DNA of 54,710 bases from UMGS1279 sp045577695 (GTDB taxonomy: Bacteria > Bacillota > Clostridia > Oscillospirales > Acutalibacteraceae): contig JAZNIW010000036.1 of assembly GCA_045577695.1 (NCBI GenBank), forward strand, positions 1 to 54,710, in the 5' to 3' direction. Both the position numbers and the translations under genes were made by a program. Below the pieces are notes generated by a model. The model did not search any database. It saw only the letters and a program-made list of their open reading frames with translations, and was not told where the DNA came from. Below, in pieces: positions 7,678 to 16,576 of the stretch; positions within the stretch are counted from its first letter, which is position 1; every line of letters starts with the position of its first letter.

Positions 7678-8925
7678 ATGACCACCCTATACAAAAACGG
7701 CCATTTTTACGAAAACGGTACTTTCTCAAAGAAGGATTTTCTCGTGCAGGGTGGCGTTATTGTTTCTATTGCGGAATCTTTCTCTCTGTTGGCGGCCGAC
7801 GAAGTCGTTGACTTGACCGATAAATATGTCTTTCCCGGTTTTGTAGATGTCCACGTTCATCTTCGAGAACCGGGATTTATTATAAAAGAAACCATTGAAA
7901 GCGGCACAGCCGCTGCGGCCAAAGGCGGGTACACCTGTGTCTGTTCAATGCCCAACTTAAACCCCGCGCCCGACACCTTAGAACACCTTTCCATCCAGTT
8001 GGAACGCATTGAAAAAACCGCCCATATTCAAGTATTACCCTTTGGCACCATCACCCGCGGCCAAAACGGACAAGCTCTTTCGGATATGGAAGACTTGGCC
8101 CCCTTGGTCGCCGGTTTTTCGGACGACGGCCGCGGTGTACAGTCCGAGGAGATGATGCGCCAAGCTATGCAAAAGGCCAAGTCGCTTGGCAAAATTATCG
8201 CGGCCCATTGTGAAGATAACTCTCTGCTGTTCGGCGGCTACATTCACGATGGGGAGTATGCCAAGGCTCACGGCCACAAAGGCATTTGCAGTGAGAGTGA
8301 GTGGGGCCCGATTGCCCGCGATATTGCCCTGTGTAAAGAAACCGGTTGCGCTTACCACGTCTGTCACATTTCCACCAAAGAAAGCGTGGAACTCATTCGA
8401 AAAGCCAAGGCAGAAGGTGTGGATATCACCTGCGAAACCGCCCCTCACTATCTGATTTTGGACGAAACGGATTTAAAAGAAGATGGGCGCTTTAAAATGA
8501 ACCCGCCGTTACGCCAAGCAGCCGATCGTGAAGCTCTGCTTGCCGGCTTGTTGGATGGCACCATTGATATGATTGCTACCGACCACGCCCCACATACCGA
8601 CGATGAAAAATCCCGCGGTCTGGCCGGCAGTGCGATGGGCATCGTAGGGCTGGAAACTGCCTTTCCCATTCTATACACCAAACTGGTAAAAACCGGCCTT
8701 CTTTCCTTAGAACAGCTGGTCGAAAAAATGTCGCTGAATCCCAAAGCCCGCTTTGGAATTCAGCAAGAAAACAGTTTTACGGTGTGGGATTTAGAAAAAC
8801 AAACCACCATCAACCCCGACGAATTTCATTCCCGCGGCCACGCCACCCCCTTCGCCGGTGCTTCGGTCTTTGGAGAATGTGTGTTAACCGTGTTGGATGG
8901 CCAAACCGTCTACGCAAGAAATTAG
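7678..8925 (+). CDS. pyrC: Dihydroorotase
   Basis: It catalyses the reversible cyclisation of N-carbamoyl-L-aspartate to dihydroorotate, the third step of UMP synthesis. The 415-residue protein is of the type I (amidohydrolase) family. The metal ligands H59-V-H61 sit in D-V-H-V-H-L-R-E-P-G, and a catalytic Asp302 lies in A-T-D-H-A-P-H. The ATG at 7678 follows AGAAAGGAA; an in-frame frame extends upstream to 7558, but through the promoter. It is the first gene of an eight-gene operon, whereas many Bacillota begin with pyrR or pyrP. The next gene, carB, starts 13 bases downstream. Confidence 0.96.
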   Translation: MTTLYKNGHFYENGTFSKKDFLVQGGVIVSIAESFSLLAADEVVDLTDKYVFPGFVDVHVHLREPGFIIKETIESGTAAAAKGGYTCVCSMPNLNPAPDTLEHLSIQLERIEKTAHIQVLPFGTITRGQNGQALSDMEDLAPLVAGFSDDGRGVQSEEMMRQAMQKAKSLGKIIAAHCEDNSLLFGGYIHDGEYAKAHGHKGICSESEWGPIARDIALCKETGCAYHVCHISTKESVELIRKAKAEGVDITCETAPHYLILDETDLKEDGRFKMNPPLRQAADREALLAGLLDGTIDMIATDHAPHTDDEKSRGLAGSAMGIVGLETAFPILYTKLVKTGLLSLEQLVEKMSLNPKARFGIQQENSFTVWDLEKQTTINPDEFHSRGHATPFAGASVFGECVLTVLDGQTVYARN

Positions 8926-8938
8926 GAGGAAACCAAAA

Positions 8939-11900
8939 ATGGCAAAAAGAACAGACATTAAAAAGATTTTAATCATCGGCTCAGGCCCCATTGTCATCGG
9001 TCAAGCGGCAGAATTTGACTATGCCGGCACCCAGGCCTGCCTTGCTCTGCGGGAAGAAGGATATGAAGTTATTCTTTGCAACTCCAATCCCGCCACGATT
9101 ATGACCGACACCATCATTGCCGACAAAGTATATATGGAGCCGCTCACCTTAGAATATATTGCCAAAATCCTTCGTTATGAGCGTCCCGATGCGATCATCC
9201 CCGGCATTGGTGGGCAAACCGGTCTAAACCTTGCCATGCAGTTGGAGGAAAAGGGCATTTTAAAAGAATGCGGCGTAGAATTACTGGGCACCAGCAGTGA
9301 AAGTATCGAACGTGCCGAAGACCGCGAGCTCTTTAAAGAACTCTGCGAATCCATTGGCGAACCTACCATCCCCTCCGAAATCACCTACTCTTTGGAAGAG
9401 GCCAAAGCAGCGGCTGAGCGGATTGGCTATCCGGTAGTATTGCGCCCTGCCTTTACCTTAGGCGGTACCGGCGGTGGCTTTGCCAACAATGAAGCCGAAT
9501 TGATGGAAATCGGAATCAATGCCTTTAAACTTTCCCCCGTACACCAAGTTCTCATTGAAAAAAGCGTAAAGGGCTATAAAGAAATTGAATTTGAAGTTAT
9601 GCGTGACTCCAACGATACCGCCATTACCATCTGCGGTATGGAAAATATTGACCCCGTCGGCGTGCATACCGGCGACTCGATTGTGGTAGCTCCCATTTTA
9701 ACCTTAAACGACCACGACTTAAAAATGCTGAACGACAGCGCCTTAAAACTCATTCACCATTTGAAAATTGAGGGTGGATGTAACGTACAGTTTGCCCTAA
9801 ACCCCGAAACCAGCGAATATTATTTGATTGAAGTGAATCCCCGCGTTTCGCGTTCTTCGGCGTTGGCTTCCAAAGCCAGCGGCTATCCCATTGCCAAGGT
9901 AACGGCTAAAATCGCAGTTGGCCTGTCCTTAGAGGAAATTACCATTGCCAACACAACCGCCGCTTTTGAGCCGCGACTGGATTATATTGTAGCAAAACTA
10001 CCGCGTTTCCCCTTTGATAAATTTGCCACGGCCCAAAACACCCTAGGCACCCAAATGAAAGCCACCGGTGAAGTTATGGGTATCGGTTCAAACCTAGAAG
10101 AATGTTTGCTGAAATCGGTGCGCTCGCTGGAAATCGGTGCCCAACATTTCCATCTGCCCAAGTTCGACTCGATGAGTGATGCCGAACTACGCGATTATCT
10201 CACCGTATTTAAAGACGATACCATCTTCTGTGTAACCGAGTTGCTCCGCCGCGGCGAATCCATCGATTCCCTGCATAAGATGACCAGCATTACAGCCTAT
10301 TTCTTAGAATCCTTGCAAAACATTGTCGATATGGAGAAGAAATTGGCCGCCAATAAAGGCGATGTTGCGGTGCTTCGCGAAGCCAAAAAAATGGGATTCG
10401 GAGACCCCTTCATTGCCAAACTGTGGAATCAAACCGAGTTGGAAGTTTTCGAGCTTCGCAACAAAATCAATCTTTTCCCCTCCTACAAAATGGTTGACAC
10501 CTGCCACACCGGTGCCTACATTCCTTATTTCTACTCCTCTTACACCGGCGAAACAGCCTCACGCCTTAGCGATAAGAGAAAAATCGTTGTGCTGGGCGCC
10601 GGCCCAATTCGTATTGGACAGGGGGTAGAGTTTGATTATTCGACGGTACACGCCGTTACCACCATTAAAAAATCCGGCTACGAAGCCATTATTATCAACA
10701 ATAACCCCGAAACCGTTTCGACCGACTATACCACGGCCGACAAACTCTATTTTGAACCGCTGACCCCTGAAGATGTTATGAACATCATTCACTTCGAACA
10801 ACCCGACGGCGTCATCGCCTCCTTGGGTGGTCAAACCGCCATCAATTTGGCCGAGCCTCTTCGTCGCCGCGGGGTAAAAATCATCGGTACCGATTGCGAC
10901 GCCATTGACCGTGCCGAAAATCGTGATTTATTTGAAAAACTTCTCTCCGACCTAGGCATTCCCCAACCCGAGGGGCAAGCCGTTACTAAAATTGAAGACG
11001 GCCTACGCGCCGCCAAAGAAATTGGCTACCCCGTTTTGGTTCGTCCCAGTTTTGTGCTCGGCGGCCGCGCTATGCAAATTGTAGCCAACGAAGAACAACT
11101 GCGCACCTACTTGAAAACCGCGGTAGAAATCGACGAGGATAAACCCGTTTTGGTTGACAAGTATATCCAAGGCAAAGAGGTGGAAATTGACGCTATTTGC
11201 GACGGAAAGGACGTTTTCGTCCCCGGTATTATGGAATTGGTAGAGCGCACCGGTGTTCATAGCGGTGACTCAATTAGCGTGTATCCCACCTTTAGTATTT
11301 CCGACCGCGTAAAAGGTATTATTCTGCAATATGCCAAAAAGCTCGGTCTTGGTATCGGTATCATCGGTCTGTATAACATTCAGTTCATTGTGGACGAAAA
11401 TGACGAAGTCTTCATCATTGAAGTGAATCCCCGTTCCTCCCGCACGGTTCCCTTCCTCTCCAAAGCGACGGGATACAGTTTGGCCGATATTGCCACCGAA
11501 GTGATTCTTGGAAAATCTTTAAAAGAACAAGGATTCTTCAACATTTATCCCCAAGAGAAAAAACGCTGGTACGTCAAGGCCCCCGTCTTCTCTTTCAACA
11601 AAATTCGTGGATTAGATGCCTATCTTTCGCCCGAAATGAAGTCGACCGGTGAAGCCATCGGCTATGACGATACCCACAATCGCGCCTTATACAAGGCTTT
11701 GCAGGCCTCGGGAATGCACTTGCAAAATTATGGTACCGTTTTGGCCACTATTGCCGATAAAGACAAGGAAGAAGCCTTACCGCTGATTCGCCGCTTCTAC
11801 AACCTCGGCTTTAACATTGAGGCTACAGCCGGTACCGCCGCCTTCTTAAAAGAAAATGGTATTCGCACTCACGTACGCCAAAAAATCAGCGAAAATGGAG

Positions 11901-12112
11901 ACGATATTCCTGAGGCGCTTCGCCAAGGCCATATTGCCTACCTTATCAACACCCGCGATATTGCCACCACCGACCAATCGAGCGACGGTGCTATGCTGCG
12001 CCAATGCGCCACCGAAAATAATGTCAATATTTTCACGGCACTTGATACCGTGCGAGTTCTCTTAGACGTATTAGAGGAAACCACCCTCACCATCTCTACC
12101 ATCGATTCGTAA
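8939..12112 (+). CDS. carB: Carbamoyl-phosphate synthase large subunit
   Basis: It makes carbamoyl phosphate from bicarbonate, ammonia (from CarA) and two ATP. The 1057-residue length is normal. Two homologous ATP-grasp halves are visible: G-S-G-P-I-V-I-G-Q-A-A-E-F-D-Y near residue 13 and G-A-G-P-I-R-I-G-Q-G-V-E-F-D-Y near residue 555. Each is followed by an E-V-N-P-R motif. The C-terminal MGS-like regulatory domain ends the protein. The ATG at 8939 has TAGGAGGA 6 bases upstream. The glutaminase subunit carA, normally adjacent, is not between pyrC and carB or elsewhere in the window. Confidence 0.97.
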   Translation: MAKRTDIKKILIIGSGPIVIGQAAEFDYAGTQACLALREEGYEVILCNSNPATIMTDTIIADKVYMEPLTLEYIAKILRYERPDAIIPGIGGQTGLNLAMQLEEKGILKECGVELLGTSSESIERAEDRELFKELCESIGEPTIPSEITYSLEEAKAAAERIGYPVVLRPAFTLGGTGGGFANNEAELMEIGINAFKLSPVHQVLIEKSVKGYKEIEFEVMRDSNDTAITICGMENIDPVGVHTGDSIVVAPILTLNDHDLKMLNDSALKLIHHLKIEGGCNVQFALNPETSEYYLIEVNPRVSRSSALASKASGYPIAKVTAKIAVGLSLEEITIANTTAAFEPRLDYIVAKLPRFPFDKFATAQNTLGTQMKATGEVMGIGSNLEECLLKSVRSLEIGAQHFHLPKFDSMSDAELRDYLTVFKDDTIFCVTELLRRGESIDSLHKMTSITAYFLESLQNIVDMEKKLAANKGDVAVLREAKKMGFGDPFIAKLWNQTELEVFELRNKINLFPSYKMVDTCHTGAYIPYFYSSYTGETASRLSDKRKIVVLGAGPIRIGQGVEFDYSTVHAVTTIKKSGYEAIIINNNPETVSTDYTTADKLYFEPLTPEDVMNIIHFEQPDGVIASLGGQTAINLAEPLRRRGVKIIGTDCDAIDRAENRDLFEKLLSDLGIPQPEGQAVTKIEDGLRAAKEIGYPVLVRPSFVLGGRAMQIVANEEQLRTYLKTAVEIDEDKPVLVDKYIQGKEVEIDAICDGKDVFVPGIMELVERTGVHSGDSISVYPTFSISDRVKGIILQYAKKLGLGIGIIGLYNIQFIVDENDEVFIIEVNPRSSRTVPFLSKATGYSLADIATEVILGKSLKEQGFFNIYPQEKKRWYVKAPVFSFNKIRGLDAYLSPEMKSTGEAIGYDDTHNRALYKALQASGMHLQNYGTVLATIADKDKEEALPLIRRFYNLGFNIEATAGTAAFLKENGIRTHVRQKISENGDDIPEALRQGHIAYLINTRDIATTDQSSDGAMLRQCATENNVNIFTALDTVRVLLDVLEETTLTISTIDS

Positions 12113-12129
12113 AGAAAAAGGAGCCAAGA

Positions 12130-12864
12130 ATGAAGCAATCTCTTTTTACCATTACGGCCAACAAACCCCTCACCGACACCGTATTTGAAATGAAACTAAC
12201 CGGTGACACCAAAGATATTCGGTGTGGTCAGTTTCTCAACATTCTGCTGGATGGTCAGTTTTTGCGCCGCCCCATTTCGGTCTGCGATCAAGTTGGCGAT
12301 ACCGTTACCATTGTTTACAAAGTGGTTGGTCGCGGCACTAAGCAGATGAGCCAAATGGCGGTGGGCAAAACTCTGGATATTTTAACGGGTCTCGGCAACG
12401 GGTACGACCTAACCAAAGCGGGAGAAAACCCCGTTTTGGTGGGCGGCGGTGTTGGAGTGCCCCCTTTATATCTCTTAGCAAAACAACTGATTGCCGCGGG
12501 AAAATCTGTATCTGTGATTTTGGGATTCAATACAAAAAAAGAGATTTTTTACGAGCAAGAATTTAAAGATTTGGGTGCCATAGTCACCATCACCACCGTG
12601 GATGGCTCTTACGGAGTCAAAGGATTTGTCACCGATGCCTTAATGGGAATGGATTACACCTACTGCTATACCTGTGGCCCCGAACCGATGTTAAAGGCTT
12701 TGTTTGGGTCTTTAAAAACCAGCGGCCAATTCAGTTTTGAAGAGAGAATGGGTTGCGGTTTCGGTGCTTGTATGGGTTGTTCTTGTAAAACCATTGCCGG
12801 TTATAAACGCATTTGCAAAGAGGGACCGGTGCTGGAAAAGGAGGAGATTTTATGGGAAGTTTAA
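12130..12864 (+). CDS. pyrK: Dihydroorotate dehydrogenase electron transfer subunit
   Basis: PyrK is the FAD and [2Fe-2S] subunit that passes electrons from PyrD to NAD+ in type 1B dihydroorotate dehydrogenase. The 244-residue protein has an N-terminal FAD-binding barrel with R-R-P-I-S-V-C, a G-G-G-V-G-V-P-P nucleotide-binding turn, and a C-terminal cysteine cluster C-G-F-G-A-C-M-G-C-S-C...C that binds the iron-sulfur centre. It overlaps pyrD by 13 bases, consistent with their stoichiometric complex. The start has an AAGGAG 5 bases upstream. Confidence 0.95.
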   Translation: MKQSLFTITANKPLTDTVFEMKLTGDTKDIRCGQFLNILLDGQFLRRPISVCDQVGDTVTIVYKVVGRGTKQMSQMAVGKTLDILTGLGNGYDLTKAGENPVLVGGGVGVPPLYLLAKQLIAAGKSVSVILGFNTKKEIFYEQEFKDLGAIVTITTVDGSYGVKGFVTDALMGMDYTYCYTCGPEPMLKALFGSLKTSGQFSFEERMGCGFGACMGCSCKTIAGYKRICKEGPVLEKEEILWEV

Positions 12865-13763
12865 GCGTTAATCTCTGTGGCATCCAACTGGATAATCCCA
12901 TCATCCCCGCCAGTGGTACCTTTGGATTCGGCTATGAATTTGCCGAACTGTACGATATCAACTGCCTGGGTACCTTCTCCTTTAAAGGCACCACCAAGGA
13001 CCCCCGTTTTGGCAATCCAACCCCCCGCATCGCCGAATGCACCGCCGGTATGATTAATGCCGTCGGTCTGCAAAATCCCGGTGTCGAAAAAGTTATTACT
13101 GAGGAATTGCCGAAACTAAAACAGTGTTTTCACAAAAAAGTGATGGCTAATGTCAGCGGATTTTCGGTGGAAGATTATGCCTACACTTGTAAAAAATTGG
13201 ATAAAGAAGAGCAGGTTGGTTGGCTGGAAGTCAACGTCAGCTGCCCCAATGTGCACGGTGGCGGAATGAGCTTTGGTACCGACCCCGCAGCCGCGGCCGA
13301 AGTCACCAAGGCGGTCAAAGCCGTTACCAAAAAACCGGTAATCATTAAACTTTCTCCCAATGTGACCGATATTGTTGCCATTGCCAAGGCCTGCGAAGAA
13401 GCGGGAGCAGATGGTATCAGTTTAATTAACACTCTCCTTGGTATGCGCATTGATTTAAAAACCAAATCCCCCGTGATTGCCAACAAAATGGGTGGCTTTT
13501 CAGGAAGTGCTATCTTCCCCGTGGCTGTTCGTATGGTCTATCAAGTGGCTCACGCCGTTTCGATTCCGGTTATCGGTATGGGTGGTGTTTCCACCGCCGA
13601 AGATGTGATTGAGCTGATGTTGGCCGGTGCCACCGCCGTCGAAGTTGGAGCGGCCAATCTCACCAACCCTTATGCTTGCCGCGATATCATCGGCGATCTG
13701 CCGCGGGTAATGGAACAATACAACATTTCTTCTCTTTCAAAGATTATTAAAGGAGTAAAATAA
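12852..13763 (+). CDS. pyrD: Dihydroorotate dehydrogenase, catalytic subunit (type 1B)
   Basis: The FMN enzyme oxidises dihydroorotate to orotate. The 303-residue TIM barrel shows N-P-I-I-P-A-S-G-T-F-G-F-G, the active-site cysteine in V-N-V-S-C-P-N-V, and the phosphate-binding G-M-G-G-V at the C-terminal side. Cysteine as base, together with the adjacent pyrK, marks class 1B. I set the start at ATG 12852, 6 bases after AAAAGGAGGAG inside pyrK. The frame is open further upstream, but without homology. pyrF follows after one base. Confidence 0.96.
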   Translation: MGSLSVNLCGIQLDNPIIPASGTFGFGYEFAELYDINCLGTFSFKGTTKDPRFGNPTPRIAECTAGMINAVGLQNPGVEKVITEELPKLKQCFHKKVMANVSGFSVEDYAYTCKKLDKEEQVGWLEVNVSCPNVHGGGMSFGTDPAAAAEVTKAVKAVTKKPVIIKLSPNVTDIVAIAKACEEAGADGISLINTLLGMRIDLKTKSPVIANKMGGFSGSAIFPVAVRMVYQVAHAVSIPVIGMGGVSTAEDVIELMLAGATAVEVGAANLTNPYACRDIIGDLPRVMEQYNISSLSKIIKGVK

Positions 13764-13764
13764 T

Positions 13765-14463
13765 ATGGGTAAAGATGTTATTGTAGCTTGTGATTTTTCC
13801 TCGGCTGCCGAAGTGTATTCCTTTTTGGACCGTTTTACCGGTCGCAAACCATTTGTTAAAATTGGTATGGAACTGTTTTATGCCGAGGGCCCGCAAATCG
13901 TTAAAGAAATTAAAAAGCGGGGCCATAAAATCTTTTTAGATTTAAAACTGCACGATATTCCCAACACCGTTAAAAAGGCTATGGCCGTCTTATCCCGTTT
14001 GGATGTCGATATCTGCAATCTCCACGCCGCCGGCACCGGTCGGATGATGACGGCCGCTTTGGAAGGCCTCACCCGTGAGGATGGCAGTCGCCCCTTGCTT
14101 ATCGCCGTTACCCAACTGACCTCTACCGACCAAGAAACGATGGAGCGCGATTTGTGGATTGAAAAGCCCATTGACCAAGTGGTAATGCACTACGCCGAAA
14201 ACGCCAAAAATTCCGGTTTGGACGGCGTGGTTTGCTCCCCGCTGGAAGCCGGCAAAGTACACGACCTTTGTGGTGCCGACTTTTTGACCATCACCCCGGG
14301 TGTTCGTTTTGCCGATGGTGATATTGGCGACCAAAAGCGGGTAATGACGCCGGCCGAAGCCAAAAAAATCGGTTCGGATTATATTGTTGTCGGCCGTCCC
14401 ATTACGGCTGCCGAAAACCCGGTTGCCGCCTACGAGCGTTGCGTAGATGAGTTTGTAGATTAA
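13765..14463 (+). CDS. pyrF: Orotidine 5'-phosphate decarboxylase
   Basis: It decarboxylates OMP to UMP. The 232-residue TIM barrel has the catalytic D-L-K-L-H-D-I-P motif near residue 60 and the phosphate-binding V-V-G-R-P-I near the C-terminus, both diagnostic of the class I family. It starts one base after the pyrD stop, with AAAGGAG just upstream. It is followed after 13 bases by pyrE, so the last two steps are encoded side by side in reverse order. Confidence 0.96.
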   Translation: MGKDVIVACDFSSAAEVYSFLDRFTGRKPFVKIGMELFYAEGPQIVKEIKKRGHKIFLDLKLHDIPNTVKKAMAVLSRLDVDICNLHAAGTGRMMTAALEGLTREDGSRPLLIAVTQLTSTDQETMERDLWIEKPIDQVVMHYAENAKNSGLDGVVCSPLEAGKVHDLCGADFLTITPGVRFADGDIGDQKRVMTPAEAKKIGSDYIVVGRPITAAENPVAAYERCVDEFVD

Positions 14464-14476
14464 GGAGTAGATATAA

Positions 14477-15133
14477 ATGGAAACTTACAAAGAACAATTT
14501 ATTGCCTTTTTGGAAAATGCAGGCGTGTTAAAGTTTGGCGACTTTACCGCAAAAAGCGGCCGTAAAATTCCTTATTTCATCAATGCGGGCGATATTAAAA
14601 CCGGCGAACAAATTTCCAAACTCGGCGAATTTTACGCCAAGGCCTATTTCGAAAAAATAGGCAACAAGAAAACCGTTTTGTACGGACCGGCTTACAAAGG
14701 TATTCCGATTGCCGTTTCGGTTTCGGTTGCCTTGGCCAAAGAGGGATTGGACCTTCCCTTCTTTTTCAACCGTAAGGAAGAAAAAGACCACGGCGAGGGC
14801 GGCGTGTTTGTCGGCTATAAGCCATCGGCCGGCGAAGAAATCGTCATTGTCGAGGACGTCATCACTGCCGGCACCGCCATTCGTGAAAGTATGGCCATTT
14901 TAGGCGGTCTTCAGGGTACCAAAGTGGCCGCCACCTTTGTGATGGTGGACCGCAAAGAAAAAGGCCAAGGGGAAAAATCTGCTATGGCCGAAGTCGGTGA
15001 AGAATATGGCTTTCCCGTATACTCGGTGGTAGACGTCTATGATATTATTGAATATTTGGAAAAAGACCCGGCCAACAAAGAAAATGTTGACCGCATTAAA
15101 GCCTACCTTGCCGTTAACGGCGCCAAAGAATAA
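14477..15133 (+). CDS. pyrE: Orotate phosphoribosyltransferase
   Basis: It couples orotate to PRPP to form OMP. The 218-residue protein carries the PRPP-binding loop V-I-V-E-D-V-I-T-A-G-T-A and the mobile loop with R-K-E-E-K-D-H-G-E-G. The ATG follows AAGGAG 7 bases upstream. The length is normal for the family. A gap of 48 bases to pyrB holds only the next ribosome binding site. Confidence 0.96.
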   Translation: METYKEQFIAFLENAGVLKFGDFTAKSGRKIPYFINAGDIKTGEQISKLGEFYAKAYFEKIGNKKTVLYGPAYKGIPIAVSVSVALAKEGLDLPFFFNRKEEKDHGEGGVFVGYKPSAGEEIVIVEDVITAGTAIRESMAILGGLQGTKVAATFVMVDRKEKGQGEKSAMAEVGEEYGFPVYSVVDVYDIIEYLEKDPANKENVDRIKAYLAVNGAKE

Positions 15134-15181
15134 ACCTTTCCAAAACCTCCCGAACATTTTGTAAAGAAGGGACGATTTTTG

Positions 15182-16099
15182 ATGAAAAGCTTGATTGATA
15201 TTTTAGATTTATCCACCGCAGAGCTTGATGAACTGCTTGCCGTGGCCGAAGACATTATCGCCAACCCCAAAAAGTACAGCACTGCCTGTCAGGGGAAAAA
15301 ATTGGCCTCGTTGTTTTTTGAACCTTCGACCCGCACGCGACTGAGTTTTGAAGCCGCTATGTACGAACTTGGCGGAAACGTTCTCGGTTTTTCCGAAGCC
15401 TCCAGCTCTTCGACCGCCAAGGGTGAAAGCGTTGCCGACACCGCGAAAACGGTGAGTTGCTACGCCGATATCATTGCGATGCGCCACCCCAAAGAAGGTG
15501 CCCCGCTGGTAGCGGCACAAAATGCCACTATTCCGGTCATCAATGCAGGCGACGGCGGGCACAATCATCCAACCCAAACCTTGGCTGACCTTCTCACCAT
15601 CAAGCGGGAAAAAGGTCGCCTTTCGGGCTTTACCATCGGTTTTTGCGGTGATTTAAAATTCGGGCGCACCGTACATTCGTTGATTGCTGCTCTCTCCCGC
15701 TATGCCGATATCAATGTCGTTCTCATTTCCCCCGAGGAATTGAAACTTCCCAGTTACATTAAAAAAGATATCTTGCAAAAAAACCAAATTCCCTACACAC
15801 AAACCACCAATTTAGAAGAGGTTATGCCCTCGTTGGATATTCTCTATATGACCCGCGTGCAACGCGAGCGCTTTTTCAATGAGGCCGACTATATTCGCCT
15901 GAAAGACAGTTATATCCTTACTCCTAAAAAATTGGAAACTGCCAAAGCCGATTTATCTATTTTGCATCCTCTGCCGCGGGTGAATGAAATTTCGGTTGCC
16001 ATTGATAACGACCCGCGCGCTTGCTACTTCAAGCAAGTGCTTAATGGAAAATATATGCGGATGGCCCTAATGTTAAAACTGCTGGAGGTGACCTTATAA
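15182..16099 (+). CDS. pyrB: Aspartate carbamoyltransferase catalytic subunit
   Basis: It forms N-carbamoyl-aspartate from carbamoyl phosphate and aspartate. The 305-residue protein has the carbamoyl-phosphate loop S-T-R-T-R-L-S-F-E, the H-P-T-Q-T motif and H-P-L-P-R near the C-terminus. The ATG at 15182 follows AAGAAGGGA by 10 bases; a TTG directly before it is not needed. Its TAA shares one base with the ATG of pyrI, so the two subunits are translationally coupled. Confidence 0.96.
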   Translation: MKSLIDILDLSTAELDELLAVAEDIIANPKKYSTACQGKKLASLFFEPSTRTRLSFEAAMYELGGNVLGFSEASSSSTAKGESVADTAKTVSCYADIIAMRHPKEGAPLVAAQNATIPVINAGDGGHNHPTQTLADLLTIKREKGRLSGFTIGFCGDLKFGRTVHSLIAALSRYADINVVLISPEELKLPSYIKKDILQKNQIPYTQTTNLEEVMPSLDILYMTRVQRERFFNEADYIRLKDSYILTPKKLETAKADLSILHPLPRVNEISVAIDNDPRACYFKQVLNGKYMRMALMLKLLEVTL

Positions 16100-16521
16100 T
16101 GCGTATTGATTCCATTAAGAACGGATATGTGATTGACCACATTGCCCCCGGCAAAAGTATGGAGATTTACCGCTTGTTAAACCTCGGCGAGTTGGATTGT
16201 CCCGTGGCCGTTCTCAAAAATGTGCAAAGCCGTCAAATGGGTAAAAAGGATATCATTAAAATCGACGGAGAAATCGACCTTTCTCTCGATGCCCTCGGCT
16301 TTATTGATGCCGGTATTACGGTCAACACCATCAAAGATGGCATCTTGGTGGACAAATGCCACTTAGAATTACCCGCCCGCATCGAAAATGTTGCGCGATG
16401 CAAAAACCCGCGTTGCATTACCTCGGTAGAACAAGAACTTCCACATATCTTTTTGCTTACAGATCGTGAGCAAAAAATCTACCGCTGTTTGTACTGCGAA
16501 AGCAAATTAAAAAACCACTAA
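16099..16521 (+). CDS. pyrI: Aspartate carbamoyltransferase regulatory subunit
   Basis: PyrI forms the allosteric dimers that bind CTP and ATP on the PyrB trimers. The 140-residue protein shows the N-terminal allosteric domain and a C-terminal zinc site C-x4-C (C-K-N-P-R-C) plus C-x2-C (C-L-Y-C). Its presence indicates feedback control of PyrB at the enzyme level, which fits the apparent lack of pyrR in this operon. It is the last operon gene and ends directly at a strong terminator. Confidence 0.95.
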   Translation: MRIDSIKNGYVIDHIAPGKSMEIYRLLNLGELDCPVAVLKNVQSRQMGKKDIIKIDGEIDLSLDALGFIDAGITVNTIKDGILVDKCHLELPARIENVARCKNPRCITSVEQELPHIFLLTDREQKIYRCLYCESKLKNH

Positions 16522-16523
16522 AA

Positions 16524-16558
16524 AATTCCTTGGAAGAGGTTCTTCCAAGGAATTTTTT
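16524..16558. terminator. Bidirectional terminator between the pyr operon and the M14 peptidase gene
   Basis: A perfect 14-bp stem, AATTCCTTGGAAGA (16524-16537) and TCTTCCAAGGAATT (16541-16554), with a 3-base loop, flanked by A and T runs. It can end transcription from both converging genes. Confidence 0.92.
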
Positions 16559-16576
16559 TGCGGTAAAATCTTCTCT

